Below, piece after piece: positions 56,784 to 64,000 of a stretch of DNA of 64,000 nucleotides. Where the stretch lies: contig JADJOM010000001.1 in NCBI GenBank assembly GCA_016713785.1, forward strand, positions 496,001-560,000, in the 5' to 3' direction. This stretch comes from Gemmatimonadota bacterium (GTDB lineage Bacteria; Gemmatimonadota; Gemmatimonadetes; Gemmatimonadales; GWC2-71-9). The number at the start of each line of letters is the position of its first letter. Position 1 is the first letter of the stretch. A program made the position numbers and the translations under genes. Below the pieces are notes generated by a model. It saw only the letters and a program-made list of their open reading frames with translations. It made no database searches and was not told the DNA's origin.

Positions 56784-58640
56784 ATGTCCACTGATTTCGA
56801 GGCGCTCGAGGCGGCCCTCCGCGGCCGCTACCTGCTGGAACGCGAACTGGGCCGGGGCGGCATGGGGGTCGTCTTCCTGGGCCGGGACCTCGCCCTCGAG
56901 CGGCCCGTGGCCATCAAGCTGCTCCCGCCCCACCTGGCCGGGATGCCCCAGCTCCGCGAGCGCTTCCTGCAGGAGGCGCGGACCGCGGCCCGGCTGGCCC
57001 ACCCGCACATCGTCCCCATCCACGCGGTCGAGGAGCACGGCGACTGCGCCTGCTTCGTGATGTCCTTCGTCCCCGGCGAGACCGTGGCGGAACGGGTCCA
57101 GGCCGAGGGACCGCTGGCCCCGGGCGTCGTCGCGCGGATGGTGCAGGAGGTGGCGTGGGCGCTCGCCTACGCCCACCAGCAGGGGGTGGTGCACCGCGAC
57201 ATCAAGCCGGAAAACATCCTGCTCGAGCGGGGCACCGGGCGGGCGCTGGTGATGGACTTCGGCATCGCCCGCGTGCTGGCGCAGCACCCGATCACGCCGC
57301 CGGGCGCCCAGCTCGGCACGGCGCAGTACGCCAGCCCGGAGCAGGCCGCCGGGGAGGCCGCGGACGGCCGCAGCGACCTCTACTCGCTCGGCGTGACCGC
57401 CTTCTACGCCCTCACCGGGCGGCTCCCCTTCGAGGGGGAGAGTGCCGCGGCCTTCCTGGCCCAGCACCTGACCATGCCCGCCCCGCCGGTGGCGAGCCTC
57501 CGGCCAGGGGTGCCGCGCACCCTCGCGATGGCGGTGGACCGCTGCCTGGCCAAGGACCCGGCCGAGCGGTACGCCTCGGGCGAGGCGCTCGCCACGGCGC
57601 TGAGCGCGGGCGCGGCGGTGGCCGCGCCGGTGCCGCCCACCCTGGCGCGGCTGGTCCGCGAGGTAGGGTCCTTCAGCGTGGACCTGGCGGGCTACGGCAC
57701 CCTGGCCGCCGTGGTGCTGGTGGCCCAGGCCCTCACCGCCTCGAGCGACTTCTTCGGCTTCGGGCAGCTGTACACCATCGGCATCACCCTGGTGCTGCTC
57801 AGCCTGACGGCGATCAAGGGGCTCTCGACCGCGCGGTACCTGCGCGACGCCGCGCGGGAGGGGTGGAGCCCCGCCGACCTCCGCGCCGCCTTCCAGGCGG
57901 ACGCACGCGAGGCCGCGGCGGTCGAGGGCACGCCCCCGACCCGCACCCGCGCCATCCTGCTCTACCTGCTCGGGTTCGCGGCCTCGCTGGGCGTCTGGCT
58001 CGGCCCCCGCGAGCTGCTGCTGACCCGCATCACCGGGCTGGCGGCGCTGGCGGTGGAGCTCGTGGCCATGGCCCTGCCCGTGGCGCTCGGCCGCTGGATC
58101 GGCACCCGCCTCGAGGCGCCGCGCGAGGGCCGGCCCGGCTTCCTCCACCGCCTCCTGGCGCGGAAGGCGGAGTGGCTGCTGCGGCTGATGGGCCGCAGGC
58201 GCCGGGCGGGCCAGCCGGCGCTCCCGGACGCCCGCCCTACCGAGCTGCTGCTGGGCGACCAGGCGCGCGCCCTGTTCGAGGCGCTCCCGGAAGACGACCG
58301 CCGCCGACTGCAGCGGCTGGGCGAGGTGATCACCCAGCTCACCGGGCAGGCCACCACGCTCCGCGCGCGGGAGGCGGAGCTGGGCACCGCCCTGGCCTCG
58401 GTCGGGGGGCCGGGGCATCCGGCGCGGGAGGCGGTGCGGGAGGAGTTCGAGCGGGAGCGACGGGAGGTGGCGCGGACCCTCGGGGAGACCCTCGGGGCGC
58501 TCGATACCGTGCGGCTGGACCTGCTGCGGCTGCGGGCCGGCACCGCCACGCCGGAGGGCCTCACCGGCGCGCTGGAGGTGGTGCGGCAGGTGGGCGCCGA
58601 GGTCGACGCCCGCCTCGCCGCGCTGCGCGAGCTGGCCTAG
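56784..58640 (+). CDS. Ser/Thr protein kinase with membrane helices and coiled-coil tail
   Basis: A 618-residue kinase. The kinase domain (about 15-275) has LGRGGMGVVFLG, Lys45, the catalytic HRDIKPEN (Asp139) and MDFGIARV. Two to four hydrophobic helices at about 295-350 and 395-440 (LAAVVLVAQALT, ILLYLLGFAASLGVWLG) anchor it in the membrane. The C-terminal 130 residues are charged and helical, likely coiled coil. Start 56784 has GGAG close upstream. It is the second Hanks kinase in the window and lacks the propeller. Its stop overlaps the convergent apbC stop by four bases. Confidence 0.92.
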   Translation: MSTDFEALEAALRGRYLLERELGRGGMGVVFLGRDLALERPVAIKLLPPHLAGMPQLRERFLQEARTAARLAHPHIVPIHAVEEHGDCACFVMSFVPGETVAERVQAEGPLAPGVVARMVQEVAWALAYAHQQGVVHRDIKPENILLERGTGRALVMDFGIARVLAQHPITPPGAQLGTAQYASPEQAAGEAADGRSDLYSLGVTAFYALTGRLPFEGESAAAFLAQHLTMPAPPVASLRPGVPRTLAMAVDRCLAKDPAERYASGEALATALSAGAAVAAPVPPTLARLVREVGSFSVDLAGYGTLAAVVLVAQALTASSDFFGFGQLYTIGITLVLLSLTAIKGLSTARYLRDAAREGWSPADLRAAFQADAREAAAVEGTPPTRTRAILLYLLGFAASLGVWLGPRELLLTRITGLAALAVELVAMALPVALGRWIGTRLEAPREGRPGFLHRLLARKAEWLLRLMGRRRRAGQPALPDARPTELLLGDQARALFEALPEDDRRRLQRLGEVITQLTGQATTLRAREAELGTALASVGGPGHPAREAVREEFERERREVARTLGETLGALDTVRLDLLRLRAGTATPEGLTGALEVVRQVGAEVDARLAALRELA

Positions 58641-59770
58641 CCCCGGAGGATGGGGAGCGGCTGCGGGCGGTGGCCCGCCAGCTCCACGATCCGGCCGGCG
58701 ATCCCCAGCAGCGCCCGGGCCGCCGGGCTCCCCGGCTCCGCGGCCACGATCGGACGGCCGCGATCGGCGAGGTCGGCCATGCCGGGCTGCAGCGGCACCT
58801 GGCCCAGCAGCGGCACCTTGAGCTCCTCGGCCAGGCGCTGGCCGCCCCCCTCGCCGAACATCGCCAGCCGCGCGCCGCTCACCGGGTCGGTCCACGCCCC
58901 CATGTTCTCCACCACCCCCGCCACCGGCACGCTCACCTTCTCGAACATCTTCGCCCCGCGCAGGGCATCGCCCACCGCCACCTCCTGCGGCGTCGTGACG
59001 ATCACGGCCATGGCCACCTGGCACGACTGCGCCAGCGAGAGCTGCGCATCGCCGGTGCCGGGGGGGAGGTCCACGATGAAGTAGTCCAGCTCGCCCCACT
59101 CGACGTCGCGCAGGAACTGCTGCACCACCTTCATGATGATCGGCCCGCGCCAGATGGCGGCCGCGTCACGGTCCACCAGGAAGCCGAGCGACATGAGCTT
59201 CACGCCGTACCCCGCGAGCGGCTGGATCCGGCCCTGGGTCACCGGCGGCTTCTCGAAGACGCCGAACATCCGCGGGATGTTCGGGCCGTAGATGTCACCG
59301 TCCATCAGGCCCACGCGGTGGCCCTGCTGGGCCAGCGCCACGGCCAGGTTGGCCGACACGGTGGACTTGCCCACCCCGCCCTTGCCCGACGACACGGCGA
59401 TGATGCAGCCCAGGTTGGGGTATTCGGCCGGCGAGGGTGGCGGCGGCACCAGGCCCGCCTGTCCGTGGGTCTGCCCCGGCGCGGGCTGGCCCGGCGGGGC
59501 GTGGGTGGACTTGGCGGGCCCGCCCGGGTCGACCACGCTGATCCGGAGCTCCTGCGGGTTCACGCCCTCGAGGGCGCGCACCGCGGCGCGGGCCTCGCGC
59601 ACCAGCGTGGCCGGGTCGCTGCGGGAAAGAAGGAAGGTGAACGAGACCTTGCCGTCCGGGGTGACGGCGAGGTCGCGGACCATGCCGGCAGAGAGCAGGT
59701 CGTTCTCCAGCCTGGGGTTCTGGATCCGGCCCAGGGCGGCGGCGACGCGGGCGGCGAGCGAGTCGGTCAT
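58637..59770 (-). CDS. apbC: Mrp/ApbC-type Fe-S P-loop ATPase, lacking the CxxC cluster motif
   Basis: A 377-residue P-loop ATPase with an N-terminal MIP18-like domain (about 1-90). The deviant Walker A is SSGKGGVGKST, with DGDIYGPNIPRMFG and DYFIVDLPPGTGDAQLSL conserved. Where Mrp proteins usually have NMSxFxCPxC, this sequence reads ENMGAWTDPVSGARLAMFGEGGG, so the two Cys that bridge a [4Fe-4S] cluster are absent. Some actinobacterial Mrp proteins also lack them. The NifU-like gene directly upstream suggests a common Fe-S function. Confidence 0.94.
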   Translation of the reverse strand: MTDSLAARVAAALGRIQNPRLENDLLSAGMVRDLAVTPDGKVSFTFLLSRSDPATLVREARAAVRALEGVNPQELRISVVDPGGPAKSTHAPPGQPAPGQTHGQAGLVPPPPSPAEYPNLGCIIAVSSGKGGVGKSTVSANLAVALAQQGHRVGLMDGDIYGPNIPRMFGVFEKPPVTQGRIQPLAGYGVKLMSLGFLVDRDAAAIWRGPIIMKVVQQFLRDVEWGELDYFIVDLPPGTGDAQLSLAQSCQVAMAVIVTTPQEVAVGDALRGAKMFEKVSVPVAGVVENMGAWTDPVSGARLAMFGEGGGQRLAEELKVPLLGQVPLQPGMADLADRGRPIVAAEPGSPAARALLGIAGRIVELAGHRPQPLPILRG

Positions 59771-60022
59771 CTAGATGGCCTCGACCTGGCGGACTTCCGG
59801 CACCAGCTGCTTGAGCCGGGTCTCGATGCCCTGCTTGAGGGTGATCGTGGAGGCGGAGCAGCCGTGGCAGGTGCCCCCCAGGCGGAGCAGGAGCAGCCCC
59901 TGGGATTCATCGAAGTCGACCACTTCCACGCTGCCACGGTGCGAGGTGATGTAGGGCCGGAGGGTGTCGAGCGTCTGCTCGATCCGCTCGAGGAGGTCCG
60001 GGCCGGAGGCTGGTGTCGTCAT
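59771..60022 (-). CDS. NifU C-terminal domain (Nfu-type) Fe-S scaffold
   Basis: An 83-residue Nfu-type protein with the cluster-binding pair CHGC (Cys52 and Cys55) in LGGTCHGCSASTITLKQGIE. It should carry a [4Fe-4S] or [2Fe-2S] cluster to targets. Its stop is adjacent to the apbC start with no gap, so translation is coupled. A GGAC-type ribosome site is weak. Confidence 0.95.
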   Translation of the reverse strand: MTTPASGPDLLERIEQTLDTLRPYITSHRGSVEVVDFDESQGLLLLRLGGTCHGCSASTITLKQGIETRLKQLVPEVRQVEAI

Positions 60023-60063
60023 GGGTGCGGTCCTGCGTGCTGGGAATCGGGGCGGCCGCCGGT

Positions 60064-61086
60064 TCAGCGGGACCCGTTGCCGGAAAGGTACTCACGCGCC
60101 GCGGTCAGCACCCGGGCCTGCACCGTCGCGAGCGATCCCTCCATGGACAGCCCCGAGGCCTTGGTGTGCCCGCCGCCGCCGAAGGGCTTGGCGAAATGCG
60201 CCACGTCGACCGCCCCCACCGAGCGCAGCGACACCTTGACCCGCCCCGCCGCGATCTCCCGGAAGAGCAGCGCCATCCGCACCCCGGCGATCTGGCGGGG
60301 CACCTCGACGATCCCGTCGAGGTCGTCGGCGGTGGCGCCGAGCCGCTCCAGCGCGCCGGGCGGCACCGTGACCCACGCCAGGCCGGCGTCGGCCTCCACC
60401 ACCATGGTCTGGAGCGTTTCCGCCAGCAGGCGGGCCCGGCCTTCGGGGGCGTTGGCGTAGACCTCGAGGTAGATCTGCTCGGGATCGAGCCCCACCTCAA
60501 GCAGCGCGGCGGCGGTGCGCAGCGTCTCGGGCCGGGTGTTGCTGAAGCGGAACCCGCCGGTGTCGGTGAGGATCGCCACGTAGAGCGCCCGCGCCGCCGC
60601 GGGGGTGAGTGGCCAGCCGTTGGCCTGCGCCAGCTGGAAGATGAGCTCGCCGGTGGCGGAGGCCTCCGGGTCCACGTAGCGCGGGCCGTCGGGCAGGTGC
60701 CCCTGGCTCACGTGGTGGTCCACGCACGCCACCGGGACCCCGCGCTCGAGCACGGTCTGGCTCAGCATGCCAAGCCGGCCCACGTCGGAGATGTCGAGCA
60801 CCAGGATCAGGTCGGCGCGGCGCAGCTCCTTGACCGCCTCGTGGCTGCGGTCCACGCCCGGCAGGTCGCGGAACAGGAAGTGGTACCGCTCCGGCGTGGG
60901 CGAGGGGTTGGTCACCACCGCCGTGATGCCGCGCGCCTGGAGCAGGTGGACCAGCCCGGTCTCGCTGCCGAGCCCGTCCCCGTCGGGGTTCACGTGGGTG
61001 GTGATGCAGATGCGCCGGCCCGGCTGCAGGATCTCGGCAAAGCGGCGGGCGTCGGCGAGGCGATCGGCGGACAGGACGGGCGGCAT
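60064..61086 (-). CDS. DHH/DHHA1 family phosphoesterase (NrnA-like)
   Basis: A 340-residue oligoribonuclease or pAp phosphatase-like enzyme. Metal motifs THVNPDGDGLGSE, ILVLDISDVGR and ACVDHHVSQ (the DHH), and the DHHA1 loop GGGGHTKASG are complete. It likely degrades nanoRNA or c-di-nucleotide products. TAGTTT lies eight bases upstream of the ATG. It follows the NifU-like gene region by 41 bases. Confidence 0.94.
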   Translation of the reverse strand: MPPVLSADRLADARRFAEILQPGRRICITTHVNPDGDGLGSETGLVHLLQARGITAVVTNPSPTPERYHFLFRDLPGVDRSHEAVKELRRADLILVLDISDVGRLGMLSQTVLERGVPVACVDHHVSQGHLPDGPRYVDPEASATGELIFQLAQANGWPLTPAAARALYVAILTDTGGFRFSNTRPETLRTAAALLEVGLDPEQIYLEVYANAPEGRARLLAETLQTMVVEADAGLAWVTVPPGALERLGATADDLDGIVEVPRQIAGVRMALLFREIAAGRVKVSLRSVGAVDVAHFAKPFGGGGHTKASGLSMEGSLATVQARVLTAAREYLSGNGSR

Positions 61087-61094
61087 GGGGCGGG

Positions 61095-61100
61095 AAACTA
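61095..61100 (-). promoter_or_regulatory. Candidate -10 element (TAGTTT) upstream of the DHH gene
   Basis: TAGTTT followed by eight bases and the ATG at 61086, on the minus strand. It is a longer-spaced variant of the leaderless layout. Confidence 0.35.
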
Positions 61101-61135
61101 CAGCGGGGGCCCGGGGGGGCCAAGGGCCGCCGGGA

Positions 61136-61157
61136 GCGCCAAGGCAGGCCTTGGCGC
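61136..61157 (-). terminator. Terminator hairpin after the permease gene
   Basis: GCGCCAAGG (61136-61144) pairs perfectly with CCTTGGCGC (61149-61157), loop CAGG, 15 bases after the permease stop on the minus strand. Three further GC pairs extend the stem after one mismatch. No T-tract. Confidence 0.6.
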
Positions 61158-61171
61158 CCCGGAGCCTGGGG

Positions 61172-62713
61172 TTACGCCTTGTTGAGCTTCGAGTGGTGCT
61201 TGCCGTAGAGGAAGTAGATCGTCAGCCCGAGCGCCATCCAGACCGCGAGCCGGATCCAGGTGTCAGCGGGAAGGCCGTACATCATGTAGCCGCAGATCAG
61301 GATGCCCATGATCGGCACGAACGGCACCAGCGGGGTGCGGAACGGCCGGTGCAGCTCCGGCTGCACCCGCCGCAGCACGATGATGCCGCCGCAGACGATC
61401 ACGAACGCCAGCAGGGTGCCGATCGACACCAGCTCGCCCAGCAGCCCGATCGGGAAGATGCCGGCGATGAGCGCCGCCACGATGCCCGTGATGATGGTGG
61501 AGATGTAGGGCGTCTGGAACTTCGGGTGGACCTTGCCGAACACCGCCGGCAGCAGGCCGTCGCGGGCCATGCTGTAGAAGATGCGCGGCTGGCCCATGAG
61601 CATCACCAGCACCACCGAGGCGAGGCCGGCGATGGCGCCGATGTTCACCAGGAAGCCCAGCCACTTGAGCGAGGGGCCGGCCTTCTCGATGGCCACGAAC
61701 ACCGGGTGCGGGACGTTGAGCTCGGTGTAGTGCGCGATGCCCGTCATCACCAGCGCCATCGCGATGTAGAGCACCGTGCAGATGGCCAGCGACCCCAGGA
61801 TGCCGATCGGCAGGTCCCGCTGCGGGTTCTTGGCCTCCTGCGCCGCCGTCGACACCGCGTCGAACCCGATGTAGGCGAAGAAGATCACCCCCGCGCCCCG
61901 GACGATGCCGGACAGCCCGTAGTGCCCCGACTCGCCGGTGTTGGGCGGGATGAACGGCACCCAGTTGTCGGTGTTGACGTACTTGATGCCGAACCCGATC
62001 ACCAGCAGCACGATCGCGACCTTCACGTACACGATGATGTTGTTGAACTTGGCCGACTCCTTGATGCCCACCACCAGCAGCGCGGTGATCAGCAGGATCA
62101 GCACCATCGCCGGCACGTTGAGGATGCCGTTGACCAGGGTGTAGCCCTGCGCCACGCAGTCGGCCACCGGGATCGCGGTGCGGGTCACCGCGTTCACCGC
62201 CACGGCCCCGGTCGACGCATCGGTGCAGATCTGCGCCGGCACCAGGGTGTGGGTCCCGACCACGCTGAACGGCGCGCCGGTGAGCGCCGGCGGCAGCCGG
62301 ATGCCCAGCTCCGCCATGAACGCGGTGAAGTACCCCGACCACCCCACCGCGACCGTCGAGGCGGCGAACAGGTACTCGAGGATCAGGTCCCAGCCGATGA
62401 TCCACGCCACCAGCTCGCCCAGCGTGGCGTAGCCGTAGGTGTAGGCGCTGCCCGCGATCGGGATCATCGAGGCGAACTCGGCGTAGCACAGCCCCGCGAA
62501 CAGGCAGCCGAGGCCGGCCAGCACGAACGACAGCACGATCGCCGGGCCCGCGTACTGCGCGGCGGCCGTGCCCGTCAGGACGAAGATGCCCGCGCCGATG
62601 ATCGCGCCGATGCCGAGCAGGACCAGGTTCGAGGCGGTGAGGGCCCGCTTGAGCCCGCCTTCGCCTTCCTCCGGCATCAGCTCGGAGAGGGACTTGGTGC
62701 GGAACAGGGACAT
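61172..62713 (-). CDS. APC-superfamily amino acid permease
   Basis: A 513-residue inner-membrane transporter with about 12 transmembrane helices. The first helix has the substrate/ion motif GIGAIIGAGIFVLTG, and FFAYIGFDAVSTAAQEAKNPQRDLP (helix 6-7 loop) is typical of cationic amino acid transporters. Substrate is not determined. GGGAG lies upstream of the ATG at 62713. A hairpin follows the stop. It lies downstream of guaB but a terminator separates them. Confidence 0.93.
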   Translation of the reverse strand: MSLFRTKSLSELMPEEGEGGLKRALTASNLVLLGIGAIIGAGIFVLTGTAAAQYAGPAIVLSFVLAGLGCLFAGLCYAEFASMIPIAGSAYTYGYATLGELVAWIIGWDLILEYLFAASTVAVGWSGYFTAFMAELGIRLPPALTGAPFSVVGTHTLVPAQICTDASTGAVAVNAVTRTAIPVADCVAQGYTLVNGILNVPAMVLILLITALLVVGIKESAKFNNIIVYVKVAIVLLVIGFGIKYVNTDNWVPFIPPNTGESGHYGLSGIVRGAGVIFFAYIGFDAVSTAAQEAKNPQRDLPIGILGSLAICTVLYIAMALVMTGIAHYTELNVPHPVFVAIEKAGPSLKWLGFLVNIGAIAGLASVVLVMLMGQPRIFYSMARDGLLPAVFGKVHPKFQTPYISTIITGIVAALIAGIFPIGLLGELVSIGTLLAFVIVCGGIIVLRRVQPELHRPFRTPLVPFVPIMGILICGYMMYGLPADTWIRLAVWMALGLTIYFLYGKHHSKLNKA

Positions 62714-62798
62714 GAACGGCTCCCGGGGGAGAGAGACTGTGAGGGAATGACGACCGGCGCTTCAGGGACAGTCGATCCTGCGTGCGACACACAAGGGC

Positions 62799-62825
62799 CC
62801 GGCGCGGCCACGGGGGCCGCGCCGG
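62799..62825 (-). terminator. Perfect 11-bp GC terminator hairpin after guaB
   Basis: CCGGCGCGGCC (62799-62809) pairs perfectly with GGCCGCGCCGG (62815-62825) around ACGGG, 18 bases after the guaB stop on the minus strand. There is no T-tract. The gap from 62714 to 62843 holds this hairpin and the permease leader only. Confidence 0.7.
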
Positions 62826-62843
62826 CGGGGAACCTGCCCGGGC

Positions 62844-64000
62844 CTAGACGTTGTAGTTCGGCGCTTCCCGGGTGATGGTGACGTCGTGCGGGTGCGACTC
62901 GCGCAGGCCGGCGCTGGTGATCTGCACCATCTCCACTTCCTGCCGCAGCTGGTCCACGGTGGCCACGCCGCAGTACCCCATCCCGCTCCGCAGCCCGCCC
63001 ACCATCTGGAACAGCACGTCACCGACCGGCCCCTTGTAGGGGACGCGCCCCTCGATCCCCTCCGGCACCATCTTGGAGGTGGAGAGCTCCCCCTCCTGGA
63101 AGTACCGGTCGGCGGAGCCTTCCTGCATCGCGGCCAGGCTGCCCATCCCGCGGATGGACTTGAACCGGCGCCCCTCGGCCAGGATCGACTCGCCCGGGCT
63201 CTCGTCGGTGCCCGCCAGCATCGAGCCCATCATCACCGAGCTGGCGCCGGAGGCCAGCGCCTTCACCACGTCGCCGGAGTACTTGATCCCGCCGTCGGCG
63301 ATGATCGGGATGTCGCCGCCCCCGCGCACCGCGTCCATGATGGCCGTGACCTGCGGCACCCCCACGCCCGTGACCACCCGGGTGGTGCAGATGCTGCCCG
63401 GCCCCACGCCCACCTTCACCGCGTCGACCCCGATCCGCACCAGCTCCCGGGTGCCGGCCTCGGTGGCCACGTTGCCCGCCACCAGCTGCACGTCGGGGAA
63501 GGCGTCGCGCAGCAGCTTGACCGTCTGCAGCACGCCGTCGCTGTGCCCATGCGCCGAGTCGATGATCAGGGCGTCGGCCCCGGCGTCGATCAGGGCGCGG
63601 GCCCGCGTCTTTGCCTCGGACGTCCCGCCCACGGCCGCCGCCACCCGCAGCCGGCCGTGCTGGTCCTTGTTGGCGTCGGGGTACTGCTTGCGCTTGAAGA
63701 TGTCCTTGACCGTGATCAGGCCCTTGAGCCGGCCCTCGGCGTCGACCACCGGCAGCTTCTCGATCCGGTGCCGCGCCAGGATCCGCTCCGCCTCGTCGAG
63801 GCCGGTGCCCACCGGCGCCGTCACCAGCCGCTCCTTGGTCATCACTTCGCGGATCGGCTGCTCGAGGTTTCGCTCGAACTGGAGGTCGCGGTTGGTGATG
63901 ATCCCCACCAGCATCCCCGCCGCGTCCACGATCGGAACGCCGGAGATCCGGAACCGCGCCATCACCGTGGCCGCCTCCCGCAGCGGGCGGTCGGGCGACA
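62844..64000 (-). CDS. guaB: IMP dehydrogenase (5' truncated by window edge)
   Basis: NAD-dependent IMP dehydrogenase, rate-limiting step to GMP. The window holds 385 codons and the frame stays open to base 64000, where REAATVMARFRISGVP corresponds to the CBS domain region, so the first part of the gene lies outside. Two CBS repeats (ISGVPIVD, VTVKDIFKRK), the VAAAVGG barrel start, the catalytic-loop Cys in GPGSICTTRVVTG, GGIKYSGDVVKAL and the flap segment KSIRGMGSLAAM are visible. The C-terminus THDVTITREAPNYNV is normal. Confidence 0.97.
   Translation of the reverse strand, partial: SPDRPLREAATVMARFRISGVPIVDAAGMLVGIITNRDLQFERNLEQPIREVMTKERLVTAPVGTGLDEAERILARHRIEKLPVVDAEGRLKGLITVKDIFKRKQYPDANKDQHGRLRVAAAVGGTSEAKTRARALIDAGADALIIDSAHGHSDGVLQTVKLLRDAFPDVQLVAGNVATEAGTRELVRIGVDAVKVGVGPGSICTTRVVTGVGVPQVTAIMDAVRGGGDIPIIADGGIKYSGDVVKALASGASSVMMGSMLAGTDESPGESILAEGRRFKSIRGMGSLAAMQEGSADRYFQEGELSTSKMVPEGIEGRVPYKGPVGDVLFQMVGGLRSGMGYCGVATVDQLRQEVEMVQITSAGLRESHPHDVTITREAPNYNV

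Noticed and set aside
56748..60460. Long frames opposite or shifted against the second Ser/Thr kinase, apbC and DHH genes (one of about 1100 residues)
   Set aside because: They bridge several real genes on both strands, and no domain is visible in their translations.
60767..62875. Long plus-strand frame of about 702 residues opposite the permease
   Set aside because: The His/Gln/Asp-rich translation mirrors the membrane protein on the other strand; the permease has 12 helices and family motifs.

Overview
This 64-kb window is a GC-rich, gene-dense bacterial chromosome segment with very short or overlapping intergenic gaps. The cell is a diderm: there is a TonB-dependent receptor, a surface-barrel protein, several lipoproteins and an M48 peptidase. 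The mix of Ser/Thr kinases (one fused to a TolB/WD40-like propeller), HD-GYP regulators, a GWxTD-like secreted protein, a GspE/PilB ATPase and late menaquinone genes of the MqnP/UbiD/UbiX type fits Gemmatimonadota or a neighbouring phylum. That placement is inferred from gene content and cannot be proved here. No rRNA, tRNA, IS element, prophage or CRISPR array was seen, and no gap above 300 bases lacks a gene.

Layout. 1-3 kb: the end of a hybrid histidine kinase, convergent with a serine hydrolase. 3-8.2 kb: a TonB receptor, a beta-helix lipoprotein and a small lipoprotein on the plus strand. 8.2-15.6 kb (minus): an operon-like run GspE/PilB-receiver fusion, hisC, hisB, hisH, a Nudix hydrolase, hisF and a NosD-like beta-helix protein, mostly with 4-bp stop/start overlaps. 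15.6-22 kb: an outer-membrane barrel protein, a lipoprotein, trpE and an FHA-GAF-adenylate cyclase. 21.6-28.4 kb: divergent beta-propeller proteins, maf, a CZB zinc protein, dtd and an AsmA-like protein. 28.4-34 kb (minus): glmS, glmM and two tandem HD-GYP response regulators. 34-39 kb: a Cys/Met-metabolism PLP enzyme, an M48 peptidase coupled to purD, a cupredoxin lipoprotein and an ECF sigma factor. 39-47.5 kb: a kinase-propeller fusion divergent from a sigma-54 activator, mutM, a truncated UvrC-like protein and a GWxTD-like protein. 47.4-52.9 kb (minus): a CBM9-like protein, a phosphoesterase and a quinone cluster (ubiE/menG, ubiD, ubiA, a 49-residue basic peptide, ubiX). 53-56 kb: a second ECF sigma factor with a two-finger anti-sigma-like protein and a membrane protein with a bactofilin-like part. 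56-64 kb: a SAM hydrolase-like protein, a second kinase, ApbC/Mrp plus a NifU-like scaffold, a DHH phosphoesterase, an amino acid permease and the 5'-truncated guaB.

Regulation visible in the DNA. About nine genes have a TANNNT hexamer, usually TANNTT, ending 6-8 nt before the start codon. This is the geometry of leaderless transcripts. Other genes have ordinary Shine-Dalgarno sequences. Several strong GC-rich hairpins without T-tracts sit at gene ends. A 13-bp imperfect palindrome occupies the kinase/sigma-54 activator divergent promoter, and a nine-copy CCCGCTT heptamer array lies inside the quinone cluster.
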